DNA from: Xestospongia muta
Lineage: Eukaryota; Porifera; Demospongiae; Haplosclerida; Petrosiidae
DNA: 64,000 bases
Reading direction: 5' to 3'
Assembly (NCBI GenBank): GCA_963693285.1
Contig: OY848924.1
Span: 5,601,842-5,665,841, forward strand
Shown here: piece by piece, positions 11,961 to 24,861 of the stretch
How the letters are laid out: each line of letters starts with the position of its first letter
How positions within the stretch are numbered: the stretch's first letter is position 1
Notes under the pieces: model-generated
What the model was told of the DNA's origin: nothing
The model's database searches: none
Seen by the model: the letters and a program-made list of their open reading frames with translations, nothing else
Program-made: the position numbers and the translations under genes

Positions 11961-14725
11961 GAGTGACCTTACGCAAACTTCCTGCCTTACTTTTTATTTC
12001 AATTAGGTCAATATGTGTGCGAGGTTAGTACTCTCGTCAACAAAATCAAGTTGGAGCTTAATTTAGTTGAATTGCTAGCAGTGAAGTATATTCAATGCAA
12101 CTGATGTTTTTATTTTTTTTGGTTGAGCATTGTTATGCTCTACTACTATATGATTTAGAAGGATATCAGTGTGTAAAAAAATATTGCAAAAAGCAGTCCC
12201 TGCAAAATATCTGTACCATTATTAAAAAGAGATGGTAGAAGTTTTCTCTCTCTCTCTATATATATATCAGTTCCTTTGTTCTGCATATAATTAACAAGCG
12301 GACATTCTTGTGATTAATAGGAAGGATACTAAATTCTATTATACAATATATGAATATTGTAGAAACATAGAAAGTATTAACAAATGCATTTTACATAATT
12401 CAACAGAAAACTACAGCACATTAAAGTGATTAATTCCTCCTTCACACTTGAAGACTAAGAATATAAATACTTATTGATAGTTGTGAAAAGAAATTTGCTG
12501 CAAGCTGCATTGTAATTATCATGATGAAGAGACAAAAGGCATATAAAATAACGAGGTTCTATAATGTTCTAACATAGTAAATTGAAATGTGCTAGTTGAA
12601 TTGTCCAATGAAGTAGAAGACACATTTCCTTTGGCCATTTTCTCATATAGCTATGATAAAACACTGTAGTATGGTTTATTAGCCAGTCTACTGAAAGTCA
12701 GCCTAGAAAACAGTAAGAAAGCAAATGGTAACAAACATCTATGATATTGAACAGACTTTGTCCTTGTCAATATATATCTCTTTTATACAACATTTTGATG
12801 ATGGTAATGTTAATGGAGAAACATAGCAACTGAAAAAACTGATATAATTTAATAATAGATAACAAAGACTTACATACATACATGTAGCCATGAATTTTTT
12901 GAAAGCGACTACTGTGCAAAATGTTTCATATAATTTCAGAGTGTTCATACCAGGCAAGCTATTTCTGTACTAGTCACAATATTTACTTGGGTCTAATATC
13001 TCTACACTTAAAGCTGTGAGGCAAGCAAATACATTCATAGTAAACATAGTATCTACTTCACACCAGTTAAACAACGTTCCTCAAAGCATACTTGTATTTG
13101 CATGACACTTGCAACACAAAGTTTAGGCATCTCTGCACATGTATATTCTAAGCTATCAGCTTATAGGTAATTGATTTATACAATGAGTATTATTACACAA
13201 CTAATTGTCTTCATGTTTCAAATGTTCAAACAGAATTGAACAATAATAAACAAAATAATATTAAAGTAGTTGACACATTGTTATGTCTTACATGACAAGT
13301 AACATTTTCTTCACTTGTTTTAGAATTTTTGTTATCAGTACTGGAGAATCTCCTTTTCTTTATGGTACGTCTTTTGTCTATGTAGAAATGAACAATAAAT
13401 ATAATGAACTGACTATATTGTAATGACAAGATTTAAATCTATATGAGTGCCTGAAAAAGGTTCTGGAATAAAATATTAGACTTTGTCTGCACATTTTATT
13501 CACTAAAGCATAGAAGAGCTTATAACCTTGCAAATGAGGGAGGGGATACAAGTCCCACTTGAAAGCTGCACAGCTAAGTATTTGACAATTATGAATCCAA
13601 TAAATCAAAAATAATTTTGTACACCAGGCAGGCTAATCATAACATTACTATGAATTAAATATAACAAATTTGTGTATTGTAGACTATAGGTTGTCTTCAT
13701 AATCTTGTACATGTACTCCTAATTTAAATTTACCTTTAAAAAAGTTGCTGACGTAAACTACTTGTATAAGCATTAACTAGAGGTCTCAAGGCAATGTGCT
13801 AATTTAGCAACAACAAGTCAGATATTGTGACTGCTTCTTATCAATTATATGAGCACAGTGCTCTAAATAAACAGCAATTAGTTTGATGAAATCAGAGGAC
13901 CTGGATATATGTGAATCACAAACAGCACTGATAAGTTGGTTACCTTCAGAAAACTTATTGTACATTGTACCACACACATCTTAAGCTCTTTAACAATTTC
14001 ACTAATCCTAACAAAGAAAGAATGTATTAAATATATTATGAAAGAATGTATTATTATATTATTATTACTAATCTATTGTTCAAGGAAAAGCTATTGTACC
14101 TTTTATGAAAACTAGCTGATGTAGTCAAACAAACTATATTGCACTACTGTCATAACTCGTCACCAGCAGCTTTGAGACGTAACCTCATTTGGTAAAATGT
14201 TATAGAAAATACTAGTACTATATTACATTTATACATATAATATATATACTCCATTCAGGTAGAATTTGACATTTGACTCAATATGGTTTTAATTATTTAA
14301 CCTACTTTGAAATAGTGTTTAAATATCCCAAAACTCAGGTTTGTCTCATAGATACAGAACACATCATTAACAAGCACTTGGACATGCATTCTCCAATTAT
14401 AACAGAAGCTATACAAACTATTAAAAAAGGACAAAAAAGCAAACCAATTAAAAGAAAACTTTAGTGTAATTGTAAAAAATCACTAAAGTTGTGAGGCTGG
14501 TCACATATGGTATGTTATTGATGGAACCTTCTGCTACAACACTTTCAAACTCTAAAATCTACTAATAATGTGCTACTATATCTAAACAGTTAAAAAAAGA
14601 ATGAGCTGAGGATCAACAGTACTCTTAGTACATCATAGCTAGCACACCTATGATGCTCCAGACGACACCACGTGGAGGTGGTACTGTATTGCCGTCCCCC
14701 CACCCTACCACCTCTCATTCTTTTT
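11961..14725. other. Gene-poor spacer
   Basis: AT-rich sequence with only short ORFs, the largest being 63-76 codons. None has a recognisable motif or flanking splice signals that I could trust. Confidence 0.5.
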
Positions 14726-14985
14726 TAATGGCCTAATATACTAAAAAAATATTTTTTATGGCCTATTATGCTCAAAAAATATTTTTATGGCCTATTATGC
14801 TCAAAATATATTTTTATGGCCTATTATGCTCAAAATATATTTTTAATAGCCTAATATGCTTAAATATTTTATAGACTAATATGCTCCAAAAATATTTTTA
14901 ATGGACTATTATGCTCAAAATATATTTTTAATGGCCTAATATGCTTAAATATTTTTAATGGCCTATCATGCTCAAAATAAAAATC
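14726..14985. repeat. Tandem repeat, ~29-bp unit (tttttaatggcctattatgc)
   Basis: About nine imperfect units of the form atggcctattatgctcaaa plus an A/T run. It borders the larger minisatellite directly. Confidence 0.85.
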
Positions 14986-14989
14986 TCTG

Positions 14990-17900
14990 GGACTGTTGCA
15001 TTAGGACACAGTAGATGGGACTGTTAAATTAGGACACAGTAGACAGGTGAGTTACGTTATAACACAGTAGTGTTACATTAGGACACAGTAAATGGAACTG
15101 TTACAATATGACACAGTAGACAGGTGGGTTATGTTATGACACAGTAATTTACATTAGGACACAGTATACAGGTGAGTTACATTAGGACACAGTAGATGGG
15201 GCTGTTACATGAGGACACAGTAGACAGGTTAGTTACGTTATGACACAGTAGTGTTACATTAGGACACAGTAGACAAGTGAGTTATATTATGACACAGTAG
15301 ATGGGACTGTTAAATGAGGACACAGTAGACAGGTGAGTTACATTATGACACAGTAGTGTTACATTAGGACACAGTAAACAAGTGAGTTATATTATGACAC
15401 AGTAGAGAGACTGTTACATTAGGACACAGTAGACAGGTTAGTTACGTTATGACACAGTAGTGTTACATTAGGACACAGTATACAGGTGAGTTACATTAGG
15501 ACACAGTAGATTGGACTGTAATATCAAGACACAGTAGACAGGTGAGTTACATTATGACACAGTAGTGTTACATTAGGACACAGTAGACAAGTGAGTTATA
15601 TTATGACACAGTAGATGGGACTGTTAAATGAGGACACAGTAGACAGGTGAGTTACATTAGGACACAGTAGATGGGACTGTTACATGAGGACACAGTAGAC
15701 AGGTTAGTTACGTTATGACACATTAGTGTTACATTAGGACACGGTAGACAAGTGAGTTATATTATGACACAGTAGATGGGACTGTTAAATGAGGACACAG
15801 TAGACAGGTGAGTTACATTATGACACAGTAGTGTTACATTAGGACACAGTAGACAAGTGAGTTATATTATGACACAGTAGAGAGACTGTTACATTAGGAC
15901 ACAGTAGACAGGTTAGTTACGTTATGACACAGTAGTGTTACATTAGGACACAGTATACAGGTGAGTTACATTAGGACACAGTAGATTGGACTGTAATATC
16001 AAGACACAGTAGACAGGTTAGTTACATTATGACACAGTAGTGTTACATTAGGACACAGTAGACAAGTGAGTTATATTATGACACAGTAGATGGGACTGTT
16101 AAATGAGGACACAGTAGACAGGTGAGTTACATTATGACACAATAGTGTTACATTAGGACACAGTAGACAAGTGAGTTATATTATGACACAGTAGAGAGAC
16201 TCTTACATTAGGACACAGTAGACAGGTTAGTTACGTTATGACACAGTAGTGTTACATTAGGACACAGTATACAGGTGAGTTACATTAGGACACAGTAGAT
16301 TGGACTGTTATATCAGGACACAGTAGACAGGTTAGTTACGTTATGACACAGTAGTGTTACATTAGGACACAGTAGACAAGTGAGTTATATTATGACACAG
16401 TAGATGGGACTGTTAAATGAGGACACAGTAGACACGTGAGTTACATTATGACACAGTAGTGTTACATTAGGACACAGTAGACAAGTGAGTTATATTATGA
16501 CACAGTAGAGAGACTGTTACATTAGGACACAGTAGACAGGTTAGTTACGTTATGACACAGTAGTGTTACATTAGGACACAGTATACAGGTGAGTTACATT
16601 AGGACACAGTAGATTGGACTGTAATATCATGACACAGTAGACAGGTGAGTTACATTATGACACAGTAGTGTTACATTAGGACACAGTAGACAAGTGAGTT
16701 ATATTATGACACAGTAGAGAGACTGTTACATTAGGACACAGTAGACAGGTTAGTTACGTTATGACACAGTAGTGTTACATTAGGACACAGTATACAGGTG
16801 AGTTACATTAGGACACAGTAGATTGGACTGTAATATCAAGACACAGTAGACAGGTGAGTTACATTATGACACAGTAGTGTTACATTAGGACACAGTAGAC
16901 AAGTGAGTTATATTATGACACAGTAGATGGGACTGTTAAATGAGGACACAGTAGACAGGTGAGTTACATTAGGACACAGTAGATGGGACTGTTACATGAG
17001 GACACAGTAGACAGGTTAGTTACGTTATGACACATTAGTGTTACATTAGGACACGGTAGACAAGTGAGTTATATTATGACACAGTAGATGGGACTGTTAA
17101 ATGAGGACACAGTAGACAGGTGAGTTACATTATGACACAGTAGTGTTACATTAGGACACAGTAGACAAGTGAGTTATATTATGACACAGTAGAGAGACTG
17201 TTACATTAGGACACAGTAGACAGGTTAGTTACGTTATGACACAGTATTGTTACATTAGGACACAGTATACAGGTGAGTTACATTAGGACACAGTAGATTG
17301 GACTGTAATATCAAGACACAGTAGACAGGTTAGTTACATTATGACACAGTAGTGTTACATTAGGACACAGTAGACAAGTGAGTTATATTATGACACAGTA
17401 GATGGGACTGTTAAATGAGGACACAGTAGACAGGTGAGTTACATTATGACACAGTAGTGTTACATTAGGACACAGTAGACAAGTGAGTTATATTATGACA
17501 CAGTAGAGAGACTGTTACATTAGGACACAGTAGACAGGTTAGTTACGTTATGACACAGTAGTGTTACATTAGGACACAGTATACAGGTGAGTTACATTAG
17601 GACACAGTAGATTGGACTGTTATATCAGGACACAGTAGACAGGTTAGTTACGTTATGACACAGTAGTGTTACATTAGGACACAGTAGACAAGTGAGTTAT
17701 ATTATGACACAGTAGATGGGACTGTTAAATGAGGACACAGTAGACAAGTGAGTTACATTATGACACAGCAGATGGGACTGTTACATGAGGACACAGTAGA
17801 CACGTGAGTTACATTATGACACAGTAGTGTTACATTAGGACACAGTAGACAAGTGAGTTATATTATGACACAGTAGAGAGACTGTTACATTAGGACACAA

Positions 17901-18915
17901 TAGACAGGTGACTTACATTATAACACAGTAGTGCTACATTAGGACACAGTATACAGTTGAGTTACATTAGGACACAGTAGACACGTGAGTTACATTATGA
18001 CACAGTAGTGTTACATTAGGACACAGTAGACAAGTGAGTTATATTATGACACAGTAGAGAGACTGTTACATTAGGACACAGTAGACAGGTTAGTTACGTT
18101 ATGACACAGTAGTGTTACATTAGGACACAGTATACAGGTGAGTTACATTAGGACACAGTAGATTGGACTGTAATATCATGACACAGTAGACAGGTGAGTT
18201 ACGTTATGACACAGTAGTGTTACATTAGGACACAGTAGACAAATGAGTTATATTATGACACAGTAAATGGGACTGTTAAATGAGGACACAGTAGACAAGT
18301 GAGTTACATTATGACACAGCAGATGGGACTGTTACATGAGGACACAGTAGACACGTGAGTTACATTATGACACAGTAGTGTTACATTAGGACACAGTAGA
18401 CAAGTGAGTTATATTATGACACAGTAGAGAGACTGTTACATTAGGACACAATAGACAGGTGACTTACATTATAACACAGTAGTGTTACATTAGGACACAG
18501 TATACAGTTGAGTTACATTAGGACATAGTAGATGGGACTGTTACAATATGACACAGTAGACAGGTGAGTTACGTTATGACACATTAGTGTTACATAAGAC
18601 ACAGTATACAGGCAAGTTATATTATGACACAATAAATGGGACTGTTACATGAGGACACAGTAGACAAGTGAGTTATGTTATGACACAGTAGATGGGACTG
18701 TTACATTATGTTATGACACAGTAGTGTTACATTAAGACACAGTATACAGGTGAGTTACGTTATGACACAGTAGATGGGACTGTTACAATATGACACAGTA
18801 GACAAGGAGTTACGTTATGACACAGTAGATGGGACTGTTGGATTATGTTATGACACAGTAGTGTTACATTAAGACACAGTATACAGGTGAGTTACATTAT
18901 GACACAGTAGATCAG
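14990..18915. repeat. 3.9-kb minisatellite with higher-order structure (ttaggacacagtagacaggt)
   Basis: Head-to-tail units of about 21-29 bp share the core ggacacagta or gacacagtag. Variants (gtgagttacattatg, gttagttacgttatg, gatgggactgttaaat, gagagactgttacatt, gattggactgtaatatc) follow each other in a fixed order. That order recurs in blocks of several hundred bp; for example gattggactgtaat recurs about 475 bp apart near 15,510 and 15,985. No open reading frame spans it. The core acagtagacagg is shared with the 20.4-21.5 kb array, so both probably have one origin. Confidence 0.95.
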
Positions 18916-19057
18916 ACTGGCTCTAATCTAATAATTTAAAACAAAATATTAGCTAGGTATTCTTGTATATTTTATATAGAGGATGTTATTAGGTTATAGA
19001 TTAGTTAACTCTCGCTCACTGAGTAAAAGCCAGGTTCTATATAGTACATGCACCAGA

Positions 19058-19510
19058 CCTATGCTATAGTCTTTGTATAGGAATGCTAAGTCATTGAATT
19101 ATATGTGCACTTCAAGGCTCATTCCATATTCTAAGCATGTAAACTTCTCTCCTTTTCATATGCAGTAACCTATGCTATAGGCTTTTAATAGGAATGCTAA
19201 GTCATCACATTATATGTGCACTTCAAGGCTCATTCCATATTCTAAGCATGTAAACTTCTCTCCTTTTCATATGCAGTAACCTATGCTATAGGCTTTTAAT
19301 AGGAATGCTAAGTCATTGAATTATATGTGCACTTCAAGACTCATTTCATACTCTAAGCATGTAAACTTCTCTCCTTTTCACTCCTTTTCATATGCAGTAA
19401 CCTATGCTATAGGCTTTTAATAGAAACGCTAAGTCATCAAATTATATATGCACTTCAAGGCTTATTCCATATTCTAAGCATGTAAACGTCTCTCCTTTTC
19501 ATAGGCAGTA
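19058..19510. repeat. Four tandem copies of a ~111-bp repeat
   Basis: Units begin cctatgctatag at about 19,058, 19,169, 19,280 and 19,401. They contain aggaatgctaagtca, tatgtgcacttcaa and ctctccttttcata. The third unit carries an extra ctccttttca, which explains its greater spacing. Confidence 0.9.
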
Positions 19511-20390
19511 TAGCTTTGTTTCTGCTGGCATCCTTTGGCACTAAACATCCTATCAGAACTTCAGTAATTGATACAGCTATATTGTAATTATAGAGAACTC
19601 ATAATTAATGACAACTGCATCTACAACAATGAACTTACAAACTGTTACCAGAAAATGTTGTCAGGTATCAGATTACCATTTTTGTTGTTGTGGAAGTTTA
19701 AAGATGGTGGTGAGACTGAAAGACTCCAGGGACATAGATGACCCATGATATAGAGCAGCAACCATAGAAAAGAAAGAAAATACATTATTCGTCTAAACTC
19801 ACCACCAAAAGAAACATCTTCAATATAATATATATGCTTAAAACACAATAAATCTATTATATACTAACATTTGTTATCAGCTATAACTTACAAGTAGTCA
19901 GTGTTTTTTGTACATATATATAGATCTCACAGATCACCAGGAATATGTTAACCTAATAATTATAAAGAAAAGAGAAGTGACTATTACTGCATGTACAATA
20001 TATCAAACTTACAAGGTAACAGTTACCAGAGAATGTGATCAGATCATCTTAGATAGTAACTATATAACTACACAATGGAATATAGTGTTGGCTAACATTG
20101 GTTAAAATGTTATATACACAATTCATAACCAGTTTAGCATGACTAGAAATATAACATCACAAAGCACAGTAATAGGCAAATGATCATGTATTTAGTAAGC
20201 AAACAGTTAACTGAATTGAGGCAATTAAAGTAAAATCAGAAAAGGCTAAGTATTCATGCATAATAACAATATATAAGCATAAATAATTCTAGGAAACAAC
20301 TCGAAACCAGTTCATTTAATACAATACAGCAAATCTGAACAAAACCACGATGGTGGGGGTTTATGCTACCAACAATACACAAGGGAATAA
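19511..20390. other. Spacer between repeat blocks
   Basis: AT-rich sequence. Two ORFs of 65-67 codons lack recognisable motifs, and nothing supports a gene. Confidence 0.5.
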
Positions 20391-20394
20391 TAGA

Positions 20395-21560
20395 ACACAG
20401 TTAAATTATGTAAGAACATAGTGAACTGTACAGTTATATTAAAACACAGGGACACATTAGCACACAGTAGGAAGTACATTTACATCAGGACACAGTAGAC
20501 AGGACAAATACATTAGCACACTGTAGACAGGATTGTTACATTGGTAGGACATAGTATAACAGGACACAGGATATAGCAGACAGGATGGTTACATTTGGAC
20601 ACAGCAGACAGGAAACAGAACATAGCAGACAGAATGGTTATCAGAACAGTACAAGGATAATTACATTAGACACAGTAGACAGGACACAAGACATAGCAGA
20701 CAGGGTGATTACATTAGAACACATTAGACAGGAAAATTAAACTAGGAGACAGTAGACTGGACAGTATATTATGACACCATAGACAAGATGGTTGACAGTA
20801 GACAGGACAGTTACGTTAAAAGACAGTAGACAGGGTAGTAAGAATGAAAGACAGTAGACAGTAGAGTTACATTATAAGACAATAGACAAGATAGGTACAC
20901 TAAAAGACAGTAGACAGGACAGGTACATTAAAAGACAGTAGACAGGACAGGTACAATAAAAGACAGTAGACAAGACAGGTACATTAAAAGACAGTAGACA
21001 AGACAGGTACATTAAAAGACAGTAGACAGGACATGTACATTAAAAGACAGTAGACAGGACATGTACATTAAAAGACTGTAGACAGGACAGGTACATTAAA
21101 AAACAGTAGACAGGACAGGTATATTAAAAGACAGTAGACAGGACATGTACATTAAAAGACAGTAGACAGGACAGGTACATTAAAAGACAGTAGACAGGAC
21201 AGGTACATTAAAAGACAGTAGACAGGACATGTACATTAAAAGACAGTAGACAGGACAAATAAAAGACAGTAGACAGGACATGTACATTAAAAGACATTAG
21301 ACAGGACAGGTACATTAAAAGACAGTAGACAGGACATGTACATTAAAAGACAGTAGACAGGACAAGTACATTAAGAGACAGTAGACAGGACAAATACATT
21401 AAAAGACAGTAGACAGGAAGTTACATTAAATGACAGTAAACAGGACATTAAAATTAAAGACAGTGGACAGGAGAGTTAATTAGGAGACTGTAGACAGGAA
21501 AATTACATTAGGATACAGTGGGCAGGAGTTACATTAGATGATAGTAGACAGGACAGTCAA
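20395..21560. repeat. Minisatellite, 28-bp unit (acagtagacaggacaggtac)
   Basis: The clean part at about 20,880-21,420 consists of 28-bp units, gtacattaaaagacag plus tagacaggacag, with single-base variants. Degenerate flanks extend it on both sides. Its right end passes into the start of duplication copy 2 at 21,519, which is also the sequence at the window's first base. Confidence 0.93.
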
Positions 21561-22172
21561 CACAGCAAACATTACAGTACATTAAAACACATTAGACAGG
21601 ACAGTAACAATGGGATGCTGTAGACTAAACAAAAATTAAGGAGACAGGGTTACTTACATTGATATAATGATGGTTAGATTACGGGAAATCACAAAGTAAT
21701 AAAAAGATGAGGGTGGTGTGGTAAATTAGGAGGACCAAATTAAATCCAGTCAATCAACTGATGCTCAATATGAAAGGATAATAGGCTATAAATATAATGA
21801 GAGATCTATTATGCTGTAATGCTCTACACACAACAAGTGCAAGAGAAGAGGAATTGTCTGAACATCACAAGCTAATACTAATACAAATGTAGACCCAAGG
21901 AGGATAAACAGGATTGTACTAAATAAAGAGACTTGACTATTTTATTCAGACTTGCTACATTGTACTAAAATATACTGGTTTCAAAAGTCTATAATATTAC
22001 AGGGAAAAATGCCAGGCTTAGTTAGGATACCAATGCACTAAATAAAGGCTAAATGAAGAAGAAACTAAAACTGACTAAAGCTCACTGAATACAAAAGTTA
22101 AATGGGACAAACTAGCTATACTAACACACATGGAGTACTGTTACTCTGACCGTATTTGTTACTACTGTCTTC

Positions 22173-22640
22173 CACTTTTTGTAGCCAGGAACAGCTTCAT
22201 CTCAGCATTTACTCCAGAGAATGCTATCAGAATCACGCGACAACATGACTCCAGGTCTTTCTTCTTGTCTTGCGCTAACAGCCCTGCCGAAGTAACGTCC
22301 TAACAGAGAGATGGCTAAAATGAAGTAACACTTTTTGTAGCCAGGAACAGCTTTGTCTCAGTATTTACTGCAGAGAACACTATCAGAATCACGCGACAAC
22401 ATGACTCCAGGTCTTTCTTCTTGTCTTGCGCTAACAGCCCTGCCGAAGTAACGTCCTAACAGAGAGATGGCTAAAATGAAGTAACACTTTTTGTAGCCAG
22501 GAACAGCTTTGTCTCAGTATTTACTGCAGAGAACACTATCAGAATCACGCGACAACATGACTCCAGGTCTTTCTTCTTGTCTTGCGCTAACAGCCCTGCC
22601 GAAGTAACGTCCTGACAGAGAGGTGGCTAAAATGAAGTAA
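22173..22640. repeat. Three tandem copies of a 156-bp repeat inside a copy-2-specific insert
   Basis: Units start cactttttgtagccag at 22,173, 22,329 and 22,485, each 156 bp and nearly identical. The whole insert is about 22,170-22,753 and is absent from copy 1, where gttactactg runs directly into ttttcctatatatt. The right part contains the same ttggcgc/palindrome repeat as 10,680-10,720. The short inverted sequences gttactactgt and acagtgt/gttgttac at the ends suggest a mobile element. The 77-codon minus-strand ORF over it has no recognised product. Confidence 0.85.
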
Positions 22641-23560
22641 GGGCGTTTAAGTTTAATATTTTCTAGTAAAACATTGGCGCTACTAAAGCTGCTAATCGAA
22701 CTGAGCATGCTCAGTTGATCATCGTGATCGCGCCATGATAGTAACAACAGTGTATTTTCCTATATATTATCTAGTACACAATGAACATGGTCTTTCTGAA
22801 TGTAAGTTTATTAATCGCACATATATGAAGCACTGCCCTTGTATTGCAGCATGTCATCATCTTGTTACAATGGGTGGAGTTACTGCCTAGTATTTGGACC
22901 AATTGAGGAACTAGGCCAGCAGACCATATCGTTTATTAAGTATCCTTCTCAATAAACAATATAAACATTTATGCATAATATTAGTTGAAACAGTAAATAT
23001 ATAAAATCACATCAATACAACAAGATACTGATTAATATTAACATAAATAAAATCAAAATTTATAAATCAGTATCATTGATGTAGACATTTCTAATGTCTA
23101 TATTTTACAGTTATCTTCATAGAATGTGCAGTAGTCAATGACCAAGATCACCACATATTAAGTCTATGAAGTTGACTTTATTTAACCTATATATACGATC
23201 TAAAAGTATAATAAAAGGATGTCCACTTAATAATAATTGTTGAACAGTAGTTCCAATAAAGTCACAGGATCAAGGACAAGAATATCAGACATCACATACC
23301 TCCATTATAAGCTGATACTGGTACTATAGAAAATATACTGTGGTTTAATCTGTACAAATAGTTTCGTCATGTAAATGGTGTTAATAAAAAAATAACACAG
23401 TTATATTTTAACAGCTATTCCCACTTACATTTCATGTAATAAATCAAGGGGATATGACAAAAATTTCTCTCTTTAACAGTCATTTTATTGCGGGCGTGTC
23501 AACAGAAGTATTAGCTACCCCACGTGGATAGGACGTGACTCGCTGCATCAAACATGAACC

Positions 23561-24770
23561 ATGGCTACATGTAGAGCACTTAGATGCCTCAGAGTTAACC
23601 ATTTAGTAAGTATATTATAACCCAAAGAAGTAGTGAGATAGCTATGTAACATTCTGTAATTACTTACATAATGATGTACACATTCTCTTGATATAAGGCT
23701 GGGTATATTACATGTATCATATCCAACGTAACATTGGTCTAGGTTGAGCTATGACAGTATCATACCCAGACCTACAATGTTTCCTGTTGTTTATATGGCT
23801 GGATATGAGACAGTGAAGTCTGACTTCTGGTCTGGTCATTTTCACAATAAGTAATCTACTTTATTCGAGGATTGATAATTAGAGAGAATCAGTATGAAAG
23901 TGTACATCAATCACTTTAGAATTTACAATACAATAAGTTATGTTTGACTTGTTCTTTTATTCATTTGGACTAGTTCAATGCGATATTTAAGTAGCTCCAC
24001 AACAATGTTAAGGTAATTGTCCAAAATGTCTGTGATCGTTGGTATAATATTGGTCAACATTTTCATGAGCAATTATCTCAATGAAGAGTATTTAATTAGG
24101 TTCTGTTAATAAGTAATTACATGCAGTATGTGGTCTTGCTTTCAAGCCAGCAACTTTATCTTGTTTATGTAAATTACCAAAATTATTGTAATTAGATTTT
24201 ACCCTAAAATTGAATAAATCACATATTAATAGCGTTACCAGACATACACAGGTATACATATAAGACAACCTTTTGCAATACACTAAATCATTATTAGTAA
24301 TTAAATGGCATATGGTTGTTTGATTTTGATTTTCCAACAAACAAATGACATCCATTGTGATTTTGTGACTAATATGTACAATATTTATCATTTATATTAT
24401 AGGCTCCTATTCAAGTGTGTGGATTAGAAGGTAGATACTTTTGTGATTTGTTTTCAGCTGCCTATAGGAAAGCATCATTAGAGAAAGTGGAAGAGGAACT
24501 AAAAGACACTGAGGTATTTGATAGTTATTAATATAACTCCTATTGTAACTGCTAATGTATAATTATAGTGAAGTACATGTAGAGTGTATGTTTACATGTA
24601 CTGGTTTATCCAATTGTTGTTTTAAAATAATAGCTTTCTTTTTATAGAAATTGATGCAAGATTCACCATCTCCCTCTTATTTTATTAATAACCCTACAGT
24701 CAGAAAACAACAGAAACAAAGAGAGAGAACAGCTAGTCACTGGAGTCAATATTCCAGATTCAGTCAGAAT
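23561..24770 (+). pseudogene. ATP5PO: ATP synthase OSCP subunit, 5' fragment (exons 1-3)
   Basis: Three phase-0 exons: 23,561-23,605 (MATCRALRCLRVNHL, a basic Arg-rich start fitting a mitochondrial targeting peptide), 24,403-24,513 (APIQVCGLEGRYF, the conserved OSCP start) and 24,648-24,770 (ends RTASHWSQYSRFSQN). OSCP joins F1 to the peripheral stalk of ATP synthase and is normally about 210 residues. Here about 93 are encoded and the C-terminal part is missing. The donor after 24,770 is followed, 91 bp later, by tttacag directly before the ITPR ATG, also in phase 0. A spliced OSCP-ITPR fusion is therefore possible on paper. It is otherwise a captured gene fragment. Confidence 0.8.
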
Positions 24771-24861
24771 GTAATTGTTTACATTTTCCGTTAATACCTA
24801 GCAACACAGCCCCTCCCTACGCCTCAAAGTTATACGTTTGTGTGCTGTATTCAGTTTACAG

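Noticed and set aside
14273..14464. 63-codon + strand ORF ending KSKPIKRKL
   Set aside because: No recognisable family, splice signals or neighbours. The length is expected by chance in AT-rich DNA.
14990..18915. CRISPR-like array
   Set aside because: Units are contiguous with no unique spacers of constant length, there are no cas genes, and the surroundings are intron-rich animal DNA.
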